Assembly (NCBI GenBank): GCA_018806915.1
Contig: JAGKQI010000098.1
Span: 2,790,001 to 2,854,000 of the forward strand
Direction of reading: 5' to 3'
From: Phytophthora colocasiae
Taxonomy: Eukaryota > Oomycota > Peronosporomycetes > Peronosporales > Peronosporaceae
DNA: 64,000 nt
Both the position numbers and the translations under genes were made by a program. The notes below the pieces were generated by a model, which was given only the letters and a program-made list of their open reading frames with translations, had not been told where the DNA came from and searched no databases. Below are positions 12,601 to 23,044 of the stretch, in pieces (within the stretch, counting starts at the first letter, position 1; each line of letters opens with the position of its first letter).

Positions 12601-14953
12601 TCTGGATCCGGAGTCCAATCTGGCAAGTGGATTGAAACGATTGGATTTAGCATTCGCTATCATTTTCACGTTCGAAATGGCAGTGAAAGTGGTGGCTATG
12701 GGGTTGGTACTGCACAGAGGAGCGTATCTGCGCAACGGCTGGAACGTTCTCGACTGTGTGATTGTCATTTCGTCCCTTGTGCTGTTAGCGGAGGCCTCCA
12801 GTACTCACCATTCGTTAAAGTCACTGCGATCTCTACGAACGTTTCGTGCTTTCCGTCCACTACGCGTCATCAGTCGCAGACCAGGACTGAAACTTGTCGT
12901 GAACGCATTGATCGAGGCAATCCCAGCTGTACTCAACGTTTTGATCGTTTGTGCGCTGTTCTACCTCATCTTCAGTATTTTTGCAGTCGCTTATCTTAAG
13001 GGGAAGCTCTACTCGTGCAGTGGCGATGTGTTTAACACTTTTTCAGATGACCAGGTCGATTTCCTCACGAATCCTCAGCCCTGGTCTTCTCTTTCTCTCG
13101 ATCAGCAGCAATGGTTCACTAATACGAGCTGTATTGGCTTTCCAACAGATTCCCTAACATCCAAGTACGTGTGTGGATGTTGGGGTGCTGACTGGGGCTC
13201 CGCTGTTCCTGAGAATTTTAATAATGTGGGCAACGCGATGATCTCGTTTTTCGAGATTTCGACTACCGAAAACTGGGCTTTGCTCATGGTGGCATGTATT
13301 GATGCAACTGACGTGGATATGCAGCCGATAAGGGACAACAATATGTGGTGGGCAGCCTTCTTTGTGGTGTTTATGATGTTCGGCAGCTTCTTCGTGGTCA
13401 ACTTGTTCGTTGGGGTCATCATTGATAACTTTAACAAGATGACGGACACTCTCGGGGGAACGTTTATGCTGACGTCCGAGCAGAAAAAGTGGATGAAGGC
13501 TCAGAAGGCGGCGGCACAGGTGGGTCCTCAGCGCATTCTGATTCCTTTCAAACACCCTGTGCGCCGTAAGATTTTCTACTTCGTCCGACACCCGAGATTC
13601 GAGTGGTTCATCATGATTTGCATCATCACGAATATGCTTCTCATGTCCGCTCAATACTACGGACAATCCACAATACAGTCCAAGGCCGTAAGTATCTGCA
13701 ACGAGATTTTCGCCGCTATTTTCACGCTCGAAGCCGTGTTAAAGATCGTTGCCTTTGGGTTTGCATACTTGGAAGACAACTGGAATCGCTTCGATTTGTT
13801 CGTTGTGCTTGGAACTCTAGCAAGTATTGTATTGGAAGCTCTTACAACTGCTCGTCTTCGAGTTCTTGCGATGCTGGTGCGCGTGTTCCGTGTTACTCGG
13901 GTCGTCCGACTAGTGAAAGCTTCCCAGGGCATTCGCCACATCCTCCTCACATTATACTTGGCTCTACCGGGTCTCAGCAACGTCACGTCGATATTGTTTC
14001 TGCTGCTGTTTATCTACACAACTATGGGTATTCAAATGTTCGCGAAAGTTGGATTGGGCGACAATATTGACCATCACGCGAACTTCCAATCCTTTGAAAC
14101 GGGATTCCTCTTCATGGTACGCGCGGCAACAGGCGAGAGCTGGGACTATTGTATGCATGACTACGCGTCCAGTCCGGACGGCTGTGTGGAAGACCCTCCC
14201 TACGACCCAACGATGTGTGGCTTCAACAATAGCGACAATTGTGTTCCGCTCAATGGATGTGGGAATCCAATCGCATATCTATTTTTCTGCTCCTTCACGC
14301 TTCTTGGCACGTACGTCATGCTTAATGTGACGGTGGCTGTTATTCTCGAAAGTTTTTCTGTCTCGAATGAAGACGAGGAACCGCTTTTTGATCCCGAACT
14401 ATTAAGCGAATTTCAAAGAAAATGGGCACTAGTGGACCCGAAAGCCAAAGGATTTGTGCCAGTTGCGAAACTCACTACAATCTTCGCCATTCTCAAGCCA
14501 CCGCTCGTCAACGTTACTGCTGTGCAAGACAGAAAAGCTGTTCTCAATTTTTTGTGTACGTTTCCAATACTACATTTTTTTGTGATGGTAATCGCTAATA
14601 GTTTGTTCATGTTAGGTTCTCTTCAATTGCCAATGTATGAAGGCGAGACTGTGTATTTTACGGATACGTTACTTGCGGTGGCTCGCGAGATGGTTAAAGA
14701 GGCCGTAGACGACGAACTGGATGCAATTGGGAGTATCACTCCACCCATAGAAGATGTTTCACACCGTCGACGTCTTCACTACAAAGCGCACGAATATTTC
14801 GCTGCACGACAGATCCAACATTCAGTACATGCGTGGTTGCGCTGTAAAAGGGAGATGGAGAGACAATACCTGGAGGAGTACAAGCAAAAGATCAAAAAGC
14901 CAAGCGTCCGTGTCAAAAAGCAGCGTGGAGCTGCAGTTCTCACGACCGGATAG
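9637..14953 (+). CDS. Four-domain voltage-gated cation channel, probable calcium channel alpha subunit
   Basis: Predicted exons: 9637-9792, 9854-10242, 10307-11687, 11746-11823, 11886-12026, 12086-14555 and 14616-14953. All phases close, giving about 1650 residues. Four ion-transport repeats each have six hydrophobic segments and an Arg-rich S4: IRTIRVLRPLRSL, LRSFRLFRVFKLAR, LRSLRTFRAFRPLRV and LVRVFRVTRVVRLVK. The pore loops read TSEGW (Glu at 10968-10970), TTDNW (Asp at 11952-11954), TTENW (Glu at 13268-13270) and TGESW (Glu at 14135-14137). This E/D/E/E ring is calcium-channel-like; animal sodium channels have DEKA. After repeat IV comes an EF-hand-like stretch and an IQ-like calmodulin motif (RQIQHSVHAWLRCKRE). 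The domain I-II and II-III linkers are short. It may serve flagellar or plasma-membrane excitability; that role is inference. The first exon is the least certain part. Confidence 0.9.
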
Positions 14954-14967
14954 TTTAAGGTGAACTC

Positions 14968-17547
14968 TTACTCTTCACGTTGTGTGAAGCTGTTGCGAAG
15001 CGAGAGGCACATAGTGGTGAGTGACGCCAAGCTCTGCTGTCTGAAAATGAACCGAGCAGTGAGATCCGCCAGCGCATAATTGGGGAAGATGCACTCAGTC
15101 CCCTTCTTGACGCTCGTTTCACACATTTTACATGCGATGGAAGACGGCAGCTCCACATCTCCACACTTGGATAAACAAGTAGCACAGTACGTGTGGCCAC
15201 AAGGTGCGAGTGTCATTGGGTGGGTGAAGAGCTTCATGCATTGTAAGCACGTGAACGTACTTTCAGAAGCATTTTCAGCTTCTAAAAGGGAGTTCACAGT
15301 CTGTTCCAGAGAATCCTGCGTTTTCCGGAGTAAATAAATGGCTTCACGAGACAGCACGCGCTGTTTCAACTCAGTCATCTCCAGTGTCTGAGCGTCGTTC
15401 AACTGTTGTTCTTTCATCAGATCTTTACACAGAGCTTCCATCTTGTCACTCAACTCCCCATTCTCATTCTGCAAGAGCTTCAATTGACTCTGGAACGATT
15501 CGGACTTGTACCGTTCTCGAGACACAGTCTTCTTGTAGCCATTCTCCATCTGATCTTGATTTTGTCGTAAGCTTTGAATCGTATCCTCCATCTCCTCATG
15601 TTCTTGTTGTAGATCTTCAAATTCTGATCGAAGATTTTCCAATTCAGTCGTTGCCTGTGCTAATTCGCTGGTAGTTTGAGCGTGAGTGTCCGGACTGACG
15701 ATCTCCTCAACAGTTTGGACTTCGACTTCAGTGGCTTCCTTAAATGGAGCTTGAGAGTTATTTCCCTGCTCAATTTGTTCGAGTAACGCCGCATTCTCCT
15801 TACGTAGCTCTTCATTCGTGAGCATATGAGTGTCCAAAGCTGCCAGAGTTTGCTCTTTCGCCTCCTTTTCGACTTGTAGCGCAATTCTTTCAGTTTCTAG
15901 CCGTTCTTGAACCAATCGAAGCTGTTCTTCCAGTGCTTTCTTCTCCTCATTCAGCAATGTTAAAGCTTCATAAGTCGCAGCTTTTTGTCTCGCCATCTGT
16001 AGAGCTTGCACTGTTTCGTCATGGGAAAGTTGTTTCAGCCCTTGAAGCTCTGTATTCACCTTGTGGAATTCATCTTGCAATTGGGTGTGGCGCTGATCTC
16101 GTTCCTTGATGTCATCCTCGAGCCGTATCGATTTCTGCATTAGAGTTTCAATCTCATCGTCTCGAGTTTGCAGCAAGTCTCTAAGTTCCTGTATGCTGGC
16201 ATTTCGGGCTTCTGCTACTTGAGCTCTAGCTCCAGTCTCCTGTTGCTTCTGTTTGCAAATTTCCAGCTCTTGTCGAGTATTGTTCAGTATTGTCTCAATG
16301 TCAGCCTTCTCTTTCTCGATTGCGGTTTTCACCTGGATAAAATCTTCAGACAGTTGATCCAACTGCACCACTCGTGTTTGTAAATGTTCACAACGAGATT
16401 TCATCACTTCAAGATCTACTTTTGTCGCTTCCTTTTCCTTCTCGAGCCTCTTGATCTTCGTCTCCAATGCGGTAACATTCCCATCGGCAGTATCGATACG
16501 TTGAAGATGTTGCTGAAATCCTAGGATTTTACTCATCAGCGCTTCTTTCTCCTGACTCGCTGTAGCTTTGAACTTTGTGTACTCTTCGTGCAGAAGCTTC
16601 TCACGCTTCTTCACTGCATCCAACTCGCGTTGACATCGCTCCAGTGAATTTTTCAACTGCTCGGCCAGTTTCTCGTCACGCTGTAACAAGAAACCTTACA
16701 AGTCAGACTTTTTCCTATCAGCAATTGGGATAAAATCCTTCGTACACTCAGCCTTTGGACGGTGGAACGCAGTCCGACAACTAGCGTCGACTGGGATGTG
16801 ATCGTACTGTTGAGGCTCTCAATGTCTTCCTGAAGACGTGCATTCTCCAATCTAAAATCCTTCAACTGGACATCCACATCATCCTGAGCTTTTTCAAATT
16901 GCTGAATCATTGCTAAAAGCTTCTTGTTGTTCTCCGCCATGTGCAAGCAACGGTTCTCAAGAGATAAAATCTACACAAATGACAGTTAACATCGACGTCC
17001 TCTGAACAAAATCTGGTACTACTCACCTTCCTCTGGTAAGACACTTCCATCTGTGTATTCTGTTGCAGAGCTGCAGTGGAAGCAGATACCGTCGATTTTC
17101 CACTGATATGAGGCAAATATCCATCATCTTCTCTCCTCTTCACAGTCTTCTCCTGATCCACTTTCTCTTTCTCATGAGTCTCTAACAACAAACATCTACC
17201 ATTAGTATAACCACATTCAAGATAAATATCCTCTAGTACCTACCGTTTAGCTTGTTCAAAGTCTCTTTTAGCTGCTCCACCTCATCCTTCAAAGCTGTCG
17301 ACAAAGCTTTTTCCCTCCGGTTAAGAGCTGTCAACGCAGATAAATTCTCCTGCAACGACGCGATGGTAATATCCGACTCGAGTTGTTCTCGTCGAGGGTG
17401 TTGGAACATCAACGGATCCCGTTGAGTTTTCGATCGTCCAATCTCTTGGTTCGACGTTTTGACACTGCTGGTGCGACGTAAACGCACAGATGCCACTCCG
17501 GAGTGGCCATCTCGAGTCGATGGCGGTGGACCTGGCACCGTAGCCAT
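14968..17547 (-). CDS. Long coiled-coil protein with C-terminal RING finger, E3 ligase-like
   Basis: Exons on the minus strand are 17547-17244, 17181-17027, 16970-16746 and 16680-14968, giving about 798 residues with all phases closed. The N-terminus is Pro/Ser/Arg-rich and disordered. Residues about 80-690 are almost continuous heptad coiled coil, rich in Glu, Gln, Lys and Leu. Close to the C-terminus is a RING-type zinc site: [10 protein letters not shown], then CGHTYCATC, then CKMC. Proteins of this shape usually dimerise through the coiled coil and recruit E2 enzymes by the RING. Substrate and location are unknown. The stop codon lies only 14 bases from the stop of the convergent channel gene. 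The ATG is 68 bases from the ATG of the divergent mannosyltransferase, so the two share a very short promoter. A start further upstream (17598) is possible but would shorten that promoter to nothing. Confidence 0.8.
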
Positions 17548-17615
17548 CGCCAAACACAACGAGTAGTCGCGTCCGTTGCAGCAGTTTATCACTTTCAATC
17601 TCCACTTTATTCTCG

Positions 17616-19022
17616 ATGACGAAGAATTCGACGCTTACCCTGGCTAAAGCTGTGGCTGGACGACGTTGGCTATTGCTAGTGCCGCTACTTGTGATCTGTG
17701 GTCTTTTCTTGACCATCATGAAGGAAGGGGGACAGTTCTCGTTGGACACAACGTACGATGTTCCTGCACGATCGTTCCTTAGACAGAACACGCAACACCC
17801 GACGTCTAAATTCTACGAACGAGGGGAGAATTTTAACTCTACGGTAGTGAGGGATCGAGGGGTGATCACTTGTATGCACAATAATGTGGTGGCTATGGGG
17901 GTGTCACTCATTCGAGAACTTCGATGTCTTGGAAATGAAGAGCTTATTCAAGTGTATCACTGCGGTTCTGAGCTGTCGAAAGACGCCAAGACGTTGTTAT
18001 TTAGTGTGGACGACAGGTTGGAGCTTGTAGATGTTTGTGGAGATCTGGTAGAGCGAGGAGTGTTGGATCAGGAAATGGCCGATACGTTTCGAAACTGGTT
18101 TATCAAACCGTTGGCGATGTATCACACGGATATTCGCCACGTGATTCTAATGGATGTGGACGATATTATCGTCAAAGATCCAGCAGTAGTACGAGGTTTG
18201 AAGCCGTATAGGACCACCGGTACTACGTTCTTCCATGATCGCGTGTTTGCAGATTGTTACGAGCATTTAAACGGCAAAGACGGAGACGAACAGTATCTCA
18301 AGAAATTGTTCGCTACGTTTGACTATGAACGATTCCACGTGAAAGGAGGCAACTCTCCATCCAACTACGCACTCAATTCTTTCGCTTATTCCGGTAAAAC
18401 CTGTCACGAGATTGATTCATCCCTAGTGCTAGTGGACAAGAAGCGAGCAGGACAAACAGTGATGGATATTATGTTCTGGTTTATCACTGAGGAGCGATTC
18501 CGATTCCGATATTCCTTCGGTGACAAGGAAACTTTCTGGCTCGCGTTTGAATTAGCTCATATTCCCTATAGTTTCTCTCCATGGGGGGTTAGTGTCGTGT
18601 CTTCTACTCCGAATCGAGATATGGAACTACATCCCAACACTCTGTGTGGTAGTATTCTACACTACATGCCAGTGGACGACAAAACCGCCGAGATGTTATA
18701 CGTGAACGGTAAAGCACTGTTGGATCCATACCCGGAAGGTATCCATGAAGCTCCTAGAACTCGATGGAACAATATGTTCAATGCTGTCCCCACTCACATG
18801 ACACCGCGACTACCAAGAACTGTTCTACGTGAGATCGGAGAGGAGGAAAACGTTTATTCCGAATGTCTCGTTGATTTAGGGTCCACTCCATTACCTGAAA
18901 CTTTCACTGGTAGTTTATTACGTCGACGTCTTCACTACTGGGGGGGTCCAATTCGGACTGATCGGAACACTGCAACATTGCGAGACGTATTACCAGTAGA
19001 CGAATATGACAGTCTCAAATAA
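17616..19022 (+). CDS. Type II membrane glycosyltransferase, MNN1-like alpha-mannosyltransferase
   Basis: An intronless gene of 468 residues. A short cytoplasmic N-terminus precedes one membrane anchor ([20 protein letters not shown]), the layout of Golgi type II transferases. The lumenal part resembles the fungal MNN1 alpha-1,3-mannosyltransferase family: a [15 protein letters not shown] block, then [13 protein letters not shown] at about residues 177-189 holding the DxD metal/nucleotide-sugar motif, and [10 protein letters not shown] later. It probably adds mannose to secreted or wall glycoproteins using GDP-mannose. The exact sugar and linkage cannot be read from sequence. Two potential N-glycosylation sites are seen near the stem. 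It is divergent from the RING gene with 68 bases between ATGs. Confidence 0.8.
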   Translation: MTKNSTLTLAKAVAGRRWLLLVPLLVICGLFLTIMKEGGQFSLDTTYDVPARSFLRQNTQHPTSKFYERGENFNSTVVRDRGVITCMHNNVVAMGVSLIRELRCLGNEELIQVYHCGSELSKDAKTLLFSVDDRLELVDVCGDLVERGVLDQEMADTFRNWFIKPLAMYHTDIRHVILMDVDDIIVKDPAVVRGLKPYRTTGTTFFHDRVFADCYEHLNGKDGDEQYLKKLFATFDYERFHVKGGNSPSNYALNSFAYSGKTCHEIDSSLVLVDKKRAGQTVMDIMFWFITEERFRFRYSFGDKETFWLAFELAHIPYSFSPWGVSVVSSTPNRDMELHPNTLCGSILHYMPVDDKTAEMLYVNGKALLDPYPEGIHEAPRTRWNNMFNAVPTHMTPRLPRTVLREIGEEENVYSECLVDLGSTPLPETFTGSLLRRRLHYWGGPIRTDRNTATLRDVLPVDEYDSLK

Positions 19023-19148
19023 TATTTTTCGCCTTCAACTAGAACTGGTCCAGAAAGACTAGTCTTTACAAAGTTCAAGATAATCTTTACCACTCTTTAG
19101 GGACACAGCACCACATTTCGCAGAGATTTGCAGGAGGACTGTCACAAC

Positions 19149-19156
19149 CATTTTCC
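19149..19156 (+). promoter_or_regulatory. FPR-like core promoter element of the SDR gene
   Basis: CATTTTCC lies 12-19 bases before the ATG at 19168 and fits the oomycete FPR consensus MAWTTTNC. There is no clear Inr in front of it, so this is weak evidence. Confidence 0.25.
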
Positions 19157-19167
19157 TTCTTCTGCCC

Positions 19168-20103
19168 ATGGCCAAGCACGCGTTGATTGTTGGCGCCTCG
19201 GCGGGTATCGGTCTCGCTGTGGCGCGGAAGCTGGCGTCAATGGTGGACAAGTTGACGTTGTGCTCGAGAAGGTGTCCTCCAGACCTGATAGCGTCCATCA
19301 AAGCTGAAAACCCGAGACTTGAGGTCGTCTACGTGCGTTTGGACGTGTCGCTACTGCATGAGGTTCGCCAATTCACTATCAGACACAAAGACACTAAGTT
19401 CGACTGGATCGTCATAACCGCTGGGATTTTATCGCTCAATGGACGTACTGAGACCAAGGAAGGACTCGATGTTAAGATGAGCACACACTACTATGGACGG
19501 TAAATCTGTAAGCAGGGTTTGAAAAGCTAAAGTACTGATAATATTTGCTCTTAGGTTCATGCTGGTGCTTGATCTACTTAAGAACCTGGACCGACCGGGA
19601 GTACGTGTGCTGAATGTACTGGGAGCTGGTCGGGGTGGAGCTCCTCATCTTGATGACTTGGATTTGAAGAAAACCTACTCGATCAAGCAATGTGCTGATG
19701 CTACGACGCTCTACTCGTAAGTATTTTGGAGGATGACTGGTCATTTTACTGATAGCTGTATGTTTCTTTTAGCGATCTGATGGCTCAGGCTTTGTCGGAG
19801 CACGCACCGAATGCGTCCTTCATGCACATTTATCCTGGTTTTGTCAACACGGGGATATTCAACCGCTTCCCGTGGTACGTGCGGCTGCCGTCGAAAGCCT
19901 TCGCAGTAGTCGCGGCGCACTCACCGGAACGCTGTGCTGAGTATCTGGTCGCCACTCTGACGAAACCAGAATTTGCTGTCGGCTGGAAACTACTGGGAGA
20001 ACGAGGGGATCCACTGCCAAAGACGAAATACCACACCGACCAGCTCAAAATTGTGGTCTGGGAGCACACCTTGAAGACCATCGACAACGTCATGAAGCAG
20101 TGA
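19168..20103 (+). CDS. Short-chain dehydrogenase/reductase family protein
   Basis: Exons are 19168-19499, 19555-19716 and 19773-20103, with introns of 55 and 56 bases. The product is 274 residues. The N-terminus carries the Rossmann dinucleotide motif (LIVGASAGIGLAVARKL), preferring NADP or NAD. DWIVITAGIL corresponds to the NAG strand of the family, and HIYPGFVNTG to the loop after the active site. The usual catalytic YxxxK is not evident: the region reads KTYSIKQCADATTLYSDL, with YxxK spacing only. The protein may therefore be an atypical or divergent SDR, as in some fungal and oomycete branches, or use another residue. Substrate unknown. It follows the mannosyltransferase on the same strand and converges on the EF-1alpha gene. 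Confidence 0.82.
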
Positions 20104-20429
20104 GAGCCTGTGCGTATGATGAGTTCACTGTTGTTGGTTGCATTCACCGAAATGATATTGAAATTCAACAAGAGGATCATCGTGCTAGGAATGTTAACAA
20201 ATGCCTCTTGTCAACAAAGAAGACAATCAACCACTAAATGTTTGGAAAAAGAGAGGAGCAAGGAAGCCTTTCTATTTTTCTGTTTGTTATTCAAACTGCA
20301 GAAGCTGCCGTCGCCCAATACACAAAAAGCGCATCAAACTCCGACAAAATCACGGAGAGAAGAATGAAGGAAGAACCAGCGCCGACACAAGAGGTCGTCG
20401 ACTAATCACCAAAGCGACTTGTCACGAGC

Positions 20430-21761
20430 TTATTTCTTCTTGGCGGCGCCCTTGGCAGAGGCGTCCTTCTTGTTCACCGACTTGATGACACCGACGGCAA
20501 CCGTCTGGCGCATGTCACGCACGGCGAAACGGCCCAGAGGAGGGTACTCCTGGAACGACTCGACGGTCATGGGCTTCGAGGGCTCGAGGATGACCATGCA
20601 GGCATCACCCGACTTCACGAACTTAGGGGCAGTCTCGAGCACCTTGCCCGAACGACGGTCCATCTTCTCCGTGATCTCTTTGAACTTGCAGGCAACGTGG
20701 GCCGTGTGGCAATCAAGCACCGGCGAGTAACCGTTGCCGATCTGGCCAGGGTGGTTCAGCACAATCACCTGGGCGGTGAAGTCCTGGGTGCCCTTAGCGG
20801 GGTCGTTCTTGGAGTCCGAAGCGACGAAACCACGACGCAGCTCCTTGACCGACACGTTCTTGACGTTGAAGCCGACGTTGTCACCAGGGACAGCCTCCGG
20901 CAGGGACTCGTGGTGCATCTCCACGGACTTAACTTCAGTCGACAGACCAACGGGGCCGAAAGTGGCGACCATGCCAGGCTTGATGACACCAGTCTCCACA
21001 CGGCCGACCGGTACCGTGCCGATACCGCCGATCTTGTACACATCCTGAAGGGGCAGACGGAGTGGCTTGTCCGACGGACGCTTGGGGGGGTTCAGGTTGT
21101 CCAGAGCCTCAAGGAGGTAAGGTCCCTTGTACCACGGCATGTTAGTGGAACGGTCGATCATGTTGTCACCCTCCCAGCCGGAGATAGGCACGAACGGGAT
21201 CTTGGCCGGCTTGTAACCAACCTTCTTCAGGTAGGTCGTGACCTCCGACTTGATCTCCTCGTAACGGGCCTGGCCGTACATGACAGACGAGTCGTCCATC
21301 TTGTTGATGGCAACAATCATCTGCTTCACACCCAGGGTGAAAGCAAGCAGAGCGTGCTCACGGGTCTGGCCCTCCTTGGAGATACCAGCCTCGAACTCAC
21401 CCACACCCGAAGCAACCACCAGAATGGCGCAATCGGCCTGCGAGGTACCCGTAATCATGTTCTTGATGAAGTCACGGTGACCAGGGGCGTCAATGACCGT
21501 GAAGAAGAACTTGGGGGACTCGAACTTCCACAGGGCAATGTCGATCGTGATACCACGCTCACGCTCGGCCTTCAGGTTGTCCAGCACCCAGGCGTACTTG
21601 AACGAGGTCTTTCCGAGCTCGGCAGCCTCCTTCTCGAACTTCTCGATGGTACGCTTGTCAATACCACCGCACTTGTAGATCAAGTGACCAGTGGTGGTCG
21701 ACTTACCGGCATCGACGTGACCGATGACGACCAGCGAAATGTGAACCTTTTCCTTGCCCAT
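20430..21761 (-). CDS. TEF1: Translation elongation factor 1-alpha
   Basis: An intronless coding region of 443 residues, the standard length. It is the GTPase that delivers aminoacyl-tRNA to the ribosomal A site. GTP-binding motifs are complete: GHVDAGKST (G1), DAPGHRDF (G3) and NKMD (G4). Domains II and III read through without breaks to a Lys-rich C-terminus. Codon use is strongly biased to C/G-ending codons, as in highly expressed genes. The 5' UTR probably contains an intron of 75 bases (minus strand donor GTACGC at 21846, acceptor CAG at 21773-21772), so the first exon is very short and starts in the Inr-like site at 21857-21874. A 356-codon open frame on the opposite strand is a shadow of the codon bias. 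Confidence 0.98.
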   Translation of the reverse strand: MGKEKVHISLVVIGHVDAGKSTTTGHLIYKCGGIDKRTIEKFEKEAAELGKTSFKYAWVLDNLKAERERGITIDIALWKFESPKFFFTVIDAPGHRDFIKNMITGTSQADCAILVVASGVGEFEAGISKEGQTREHALLAFTLGVKQMIVAINKMDDSSVMYGQARYEEIKSEVTTYLKKVGYKPAKIPFVPISGWEGDNMIDRSTNMPWYKGPYLLEALDNLNPPKRPSDKPLRLPLQDVYKIGGIGTVPVGRVETGVIKPGMVATFGPVGLSTEVKSVEMHHESLPEAVPGDNVGFNVKNVSVKELRRGFVASDSKNDPAKGTQDFTAQVIVLNHPGQIGNGYSPVLDCHTAHVACKFKEITEKMDRRSGKVLETAPKFVKSGDACMVILEPSKPMTVESFQEYPPLGRFAVRDMRQTVAVGVIKSVNKKDASAKGAAKKK

Positions 21762-21856
21762 TGTTAATTACCTGGAGAAAAAATAAGAAAAAGTCATATG
21801 AGTCTGCGTTTAAAAATAGATCTGATTCTCTTAAAGTTTTGCGTACCTTCTTCTCC

Positions 21857-21874
21857 GCAGAATGGATAATGATC
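21857..21874 (-). promoter_or_regulatory. Inr/FPR-like core promoter of EF-1alpha
   Basis: The minus strand reads GATCATTATCCATTCTGC. This matches the oomycete pattern TCATT followed by a CAWTTT-like block, with small departures. It lies just ahead of the predicted 5' UTR intron donor, so transcription would start in or next to it. Confidence 0.45.
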
Positions 21875-22148
21875 GCGACGAAAGGGGGGCGGGCTCAAAA
21901 GGCAGTTGAATGGATGGCGCAGGAACGTTTTGTAATATTACGATTCTAGACCGAGGTTATACCTATTTTGACCAATTAGAAGGATGAAATGAAGTGTCTG
22001 TTCCCAGCTTTTACAACAGATAAAACCTTTTGAATATTGTATGCTTGGAACCGTTAGAAAAGAGACTTATCACTTCAACTTACCACATGCAATCTATTGT
22101 TGTCAAATGCAATCTATTGTTATGAAAATGACATGCATTCCTCTGTTT

Positions 22149-22709
22149 TTATAGTGCAGCTTGGACGTTCACAGCCTTGAGCTTAATGCTGCCGTCCACG
22201 CACTCGCTACTATCTCTCGCCAGGTTGAGCTGATAAATGGGTGTCGAGCTGCACGACGCATCTTCGAACATCTTGAACGAGGGGGAAACGCCGTCCCAAT
22301 CCACTTGGAAACTCGTTCCGGACTCCACTGTCGGGTGACAACCACTGTCTGCACGATAAGCGGTGACACCTTCCAGTCCGTCGCAGTTGCTGTCGGAGCG
22401 GTGGATCTCCACTAAAACGTACGGGGATTCACCTAGAGCATCAGCAGCAAACTGTTGCGGGTCTTTCGTGCAGCCTGCAGAGGCGAAAAGACCCAAATCT
22501 TCCTCTTCCAATGAACAAGCGTCGGAACTGGAAGAGCTGCAGTCGGTTGTAGGTGTGAACACGAGCTGAAGCGGAGCGCCGGAGCACGATTCCTCGTCGT
22601 AAACTTGGACAACCGTCATACTGGTATTGGCCTCCGATGCATTGATGGAGGCGAAAGCTGCCAGCAGGAGACCGGTGCACACACCCACAGCACGAAGTTG
22701 GCAGAACAT
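22149..22709 (-). CDS. Small secreted cysteine-rich protein, single copy of the module repeated in the gene at 39552-43232
   Basis: The ATG at 22709 is preferred over an upstream one at 22823 because it begins a signal peptide (MFCQLRAVGVCTGLLLAAFA) and leaves the Inr-like site at 22751-22769 upstream. The product is 186 residues. The mature part has about ten cysteines and an acidic Ser-rich section. The C-terminal half reads SPYVLVEIHRSDSNCDGLEG, then VTAYRADSGCHP, then FKMFEDASC. This is the same order of blocks as each repeat of the 1226-residue protein (for example SKYSATGCSGLTSVTAY). No known family is recognised. It is probably an extracellular or wall protein, or a secreted effector-like protein; the function is not known. 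Confidence 0.72.
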   Translation of the reverse strand: MFCQLRAVGVCTGLLLAAFASINASEANTSMTVVQVYDEESCSGAPLQLVFTPTTDCSSSSSDACSLEEEDLGLFASAGCTKDPQQFAADALGESPYVLVEIHRSDSNCDGLEGVTAYRADSGCHPTVESGTSFQVDWDGVSPSFKMFEDASCSSTPIYQLNLARDSSECVDGSIKLKAVNVQAAL

Positions 22710-22750
22710 TGTGCGAGAGGGAGTCTGTCTTGAAGGCTTGGAGTGTGAAA

Positions 22751-22769
22751 GCAAGTTGCAGTCTGAGAG
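22751..22769 (-). promoter_or_regulatory. Inr/FPR-like core promoter of the small secreted protein gene
   Basis: The minus strand reads CTCTCAGACTGCAACTTGC, 42-60 bases before the chosen ATG. It has the Inr plus FPR layout and is nearly the same as the element at 43296-43314 in front of the paralogous repeat gene. Confidence 0.45.
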
Positions 22770-23044
22770 GGGTTGTACTACTTGAAAGGAGGAAGAAGCG
22801 AATGTAGACACGAGGACGAACAAGGCCTCATCCTCAAGCCATCACCTATTCTTGGTCAAAGGGTGGAGGATGGATTTGAGTAATTTAGTCACCACGATCC
22901 CATCCAAAACGAGACGGTGAGCGTGTTTCCACGGCTGTCTCCGCCAAGACGAACGTATCTGAGATGGCCATTCTTGGTGCATCGTTGGGTATCACGTAGA
23001 ACAAAAAGTATTATTCAACGAACCAGCACCACTGTCATTCGTAC

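Noticed and set aside
11980..12768. 262-codon minus-strand ORF
   Set aside because: It lies opposite the channel's domain II-III coding sequence and has no recognisable domain. The forward frame carries clear homology.
20697..21767. 356-codon plus-strand ORF opposite EF-1alpha
   Set aside because: It is exactly antisense to a highly biased, conserved gene. Codon bias alone opens this frame, and the translation (Arg/His/Val/Leu-rich) has no domain.
22710..22823. 38-residue N-terminal extension of the small secreted protein
   Set aside because: The downstream Met starts a clean signal peptide, and the promoter-like element lies within the extension.
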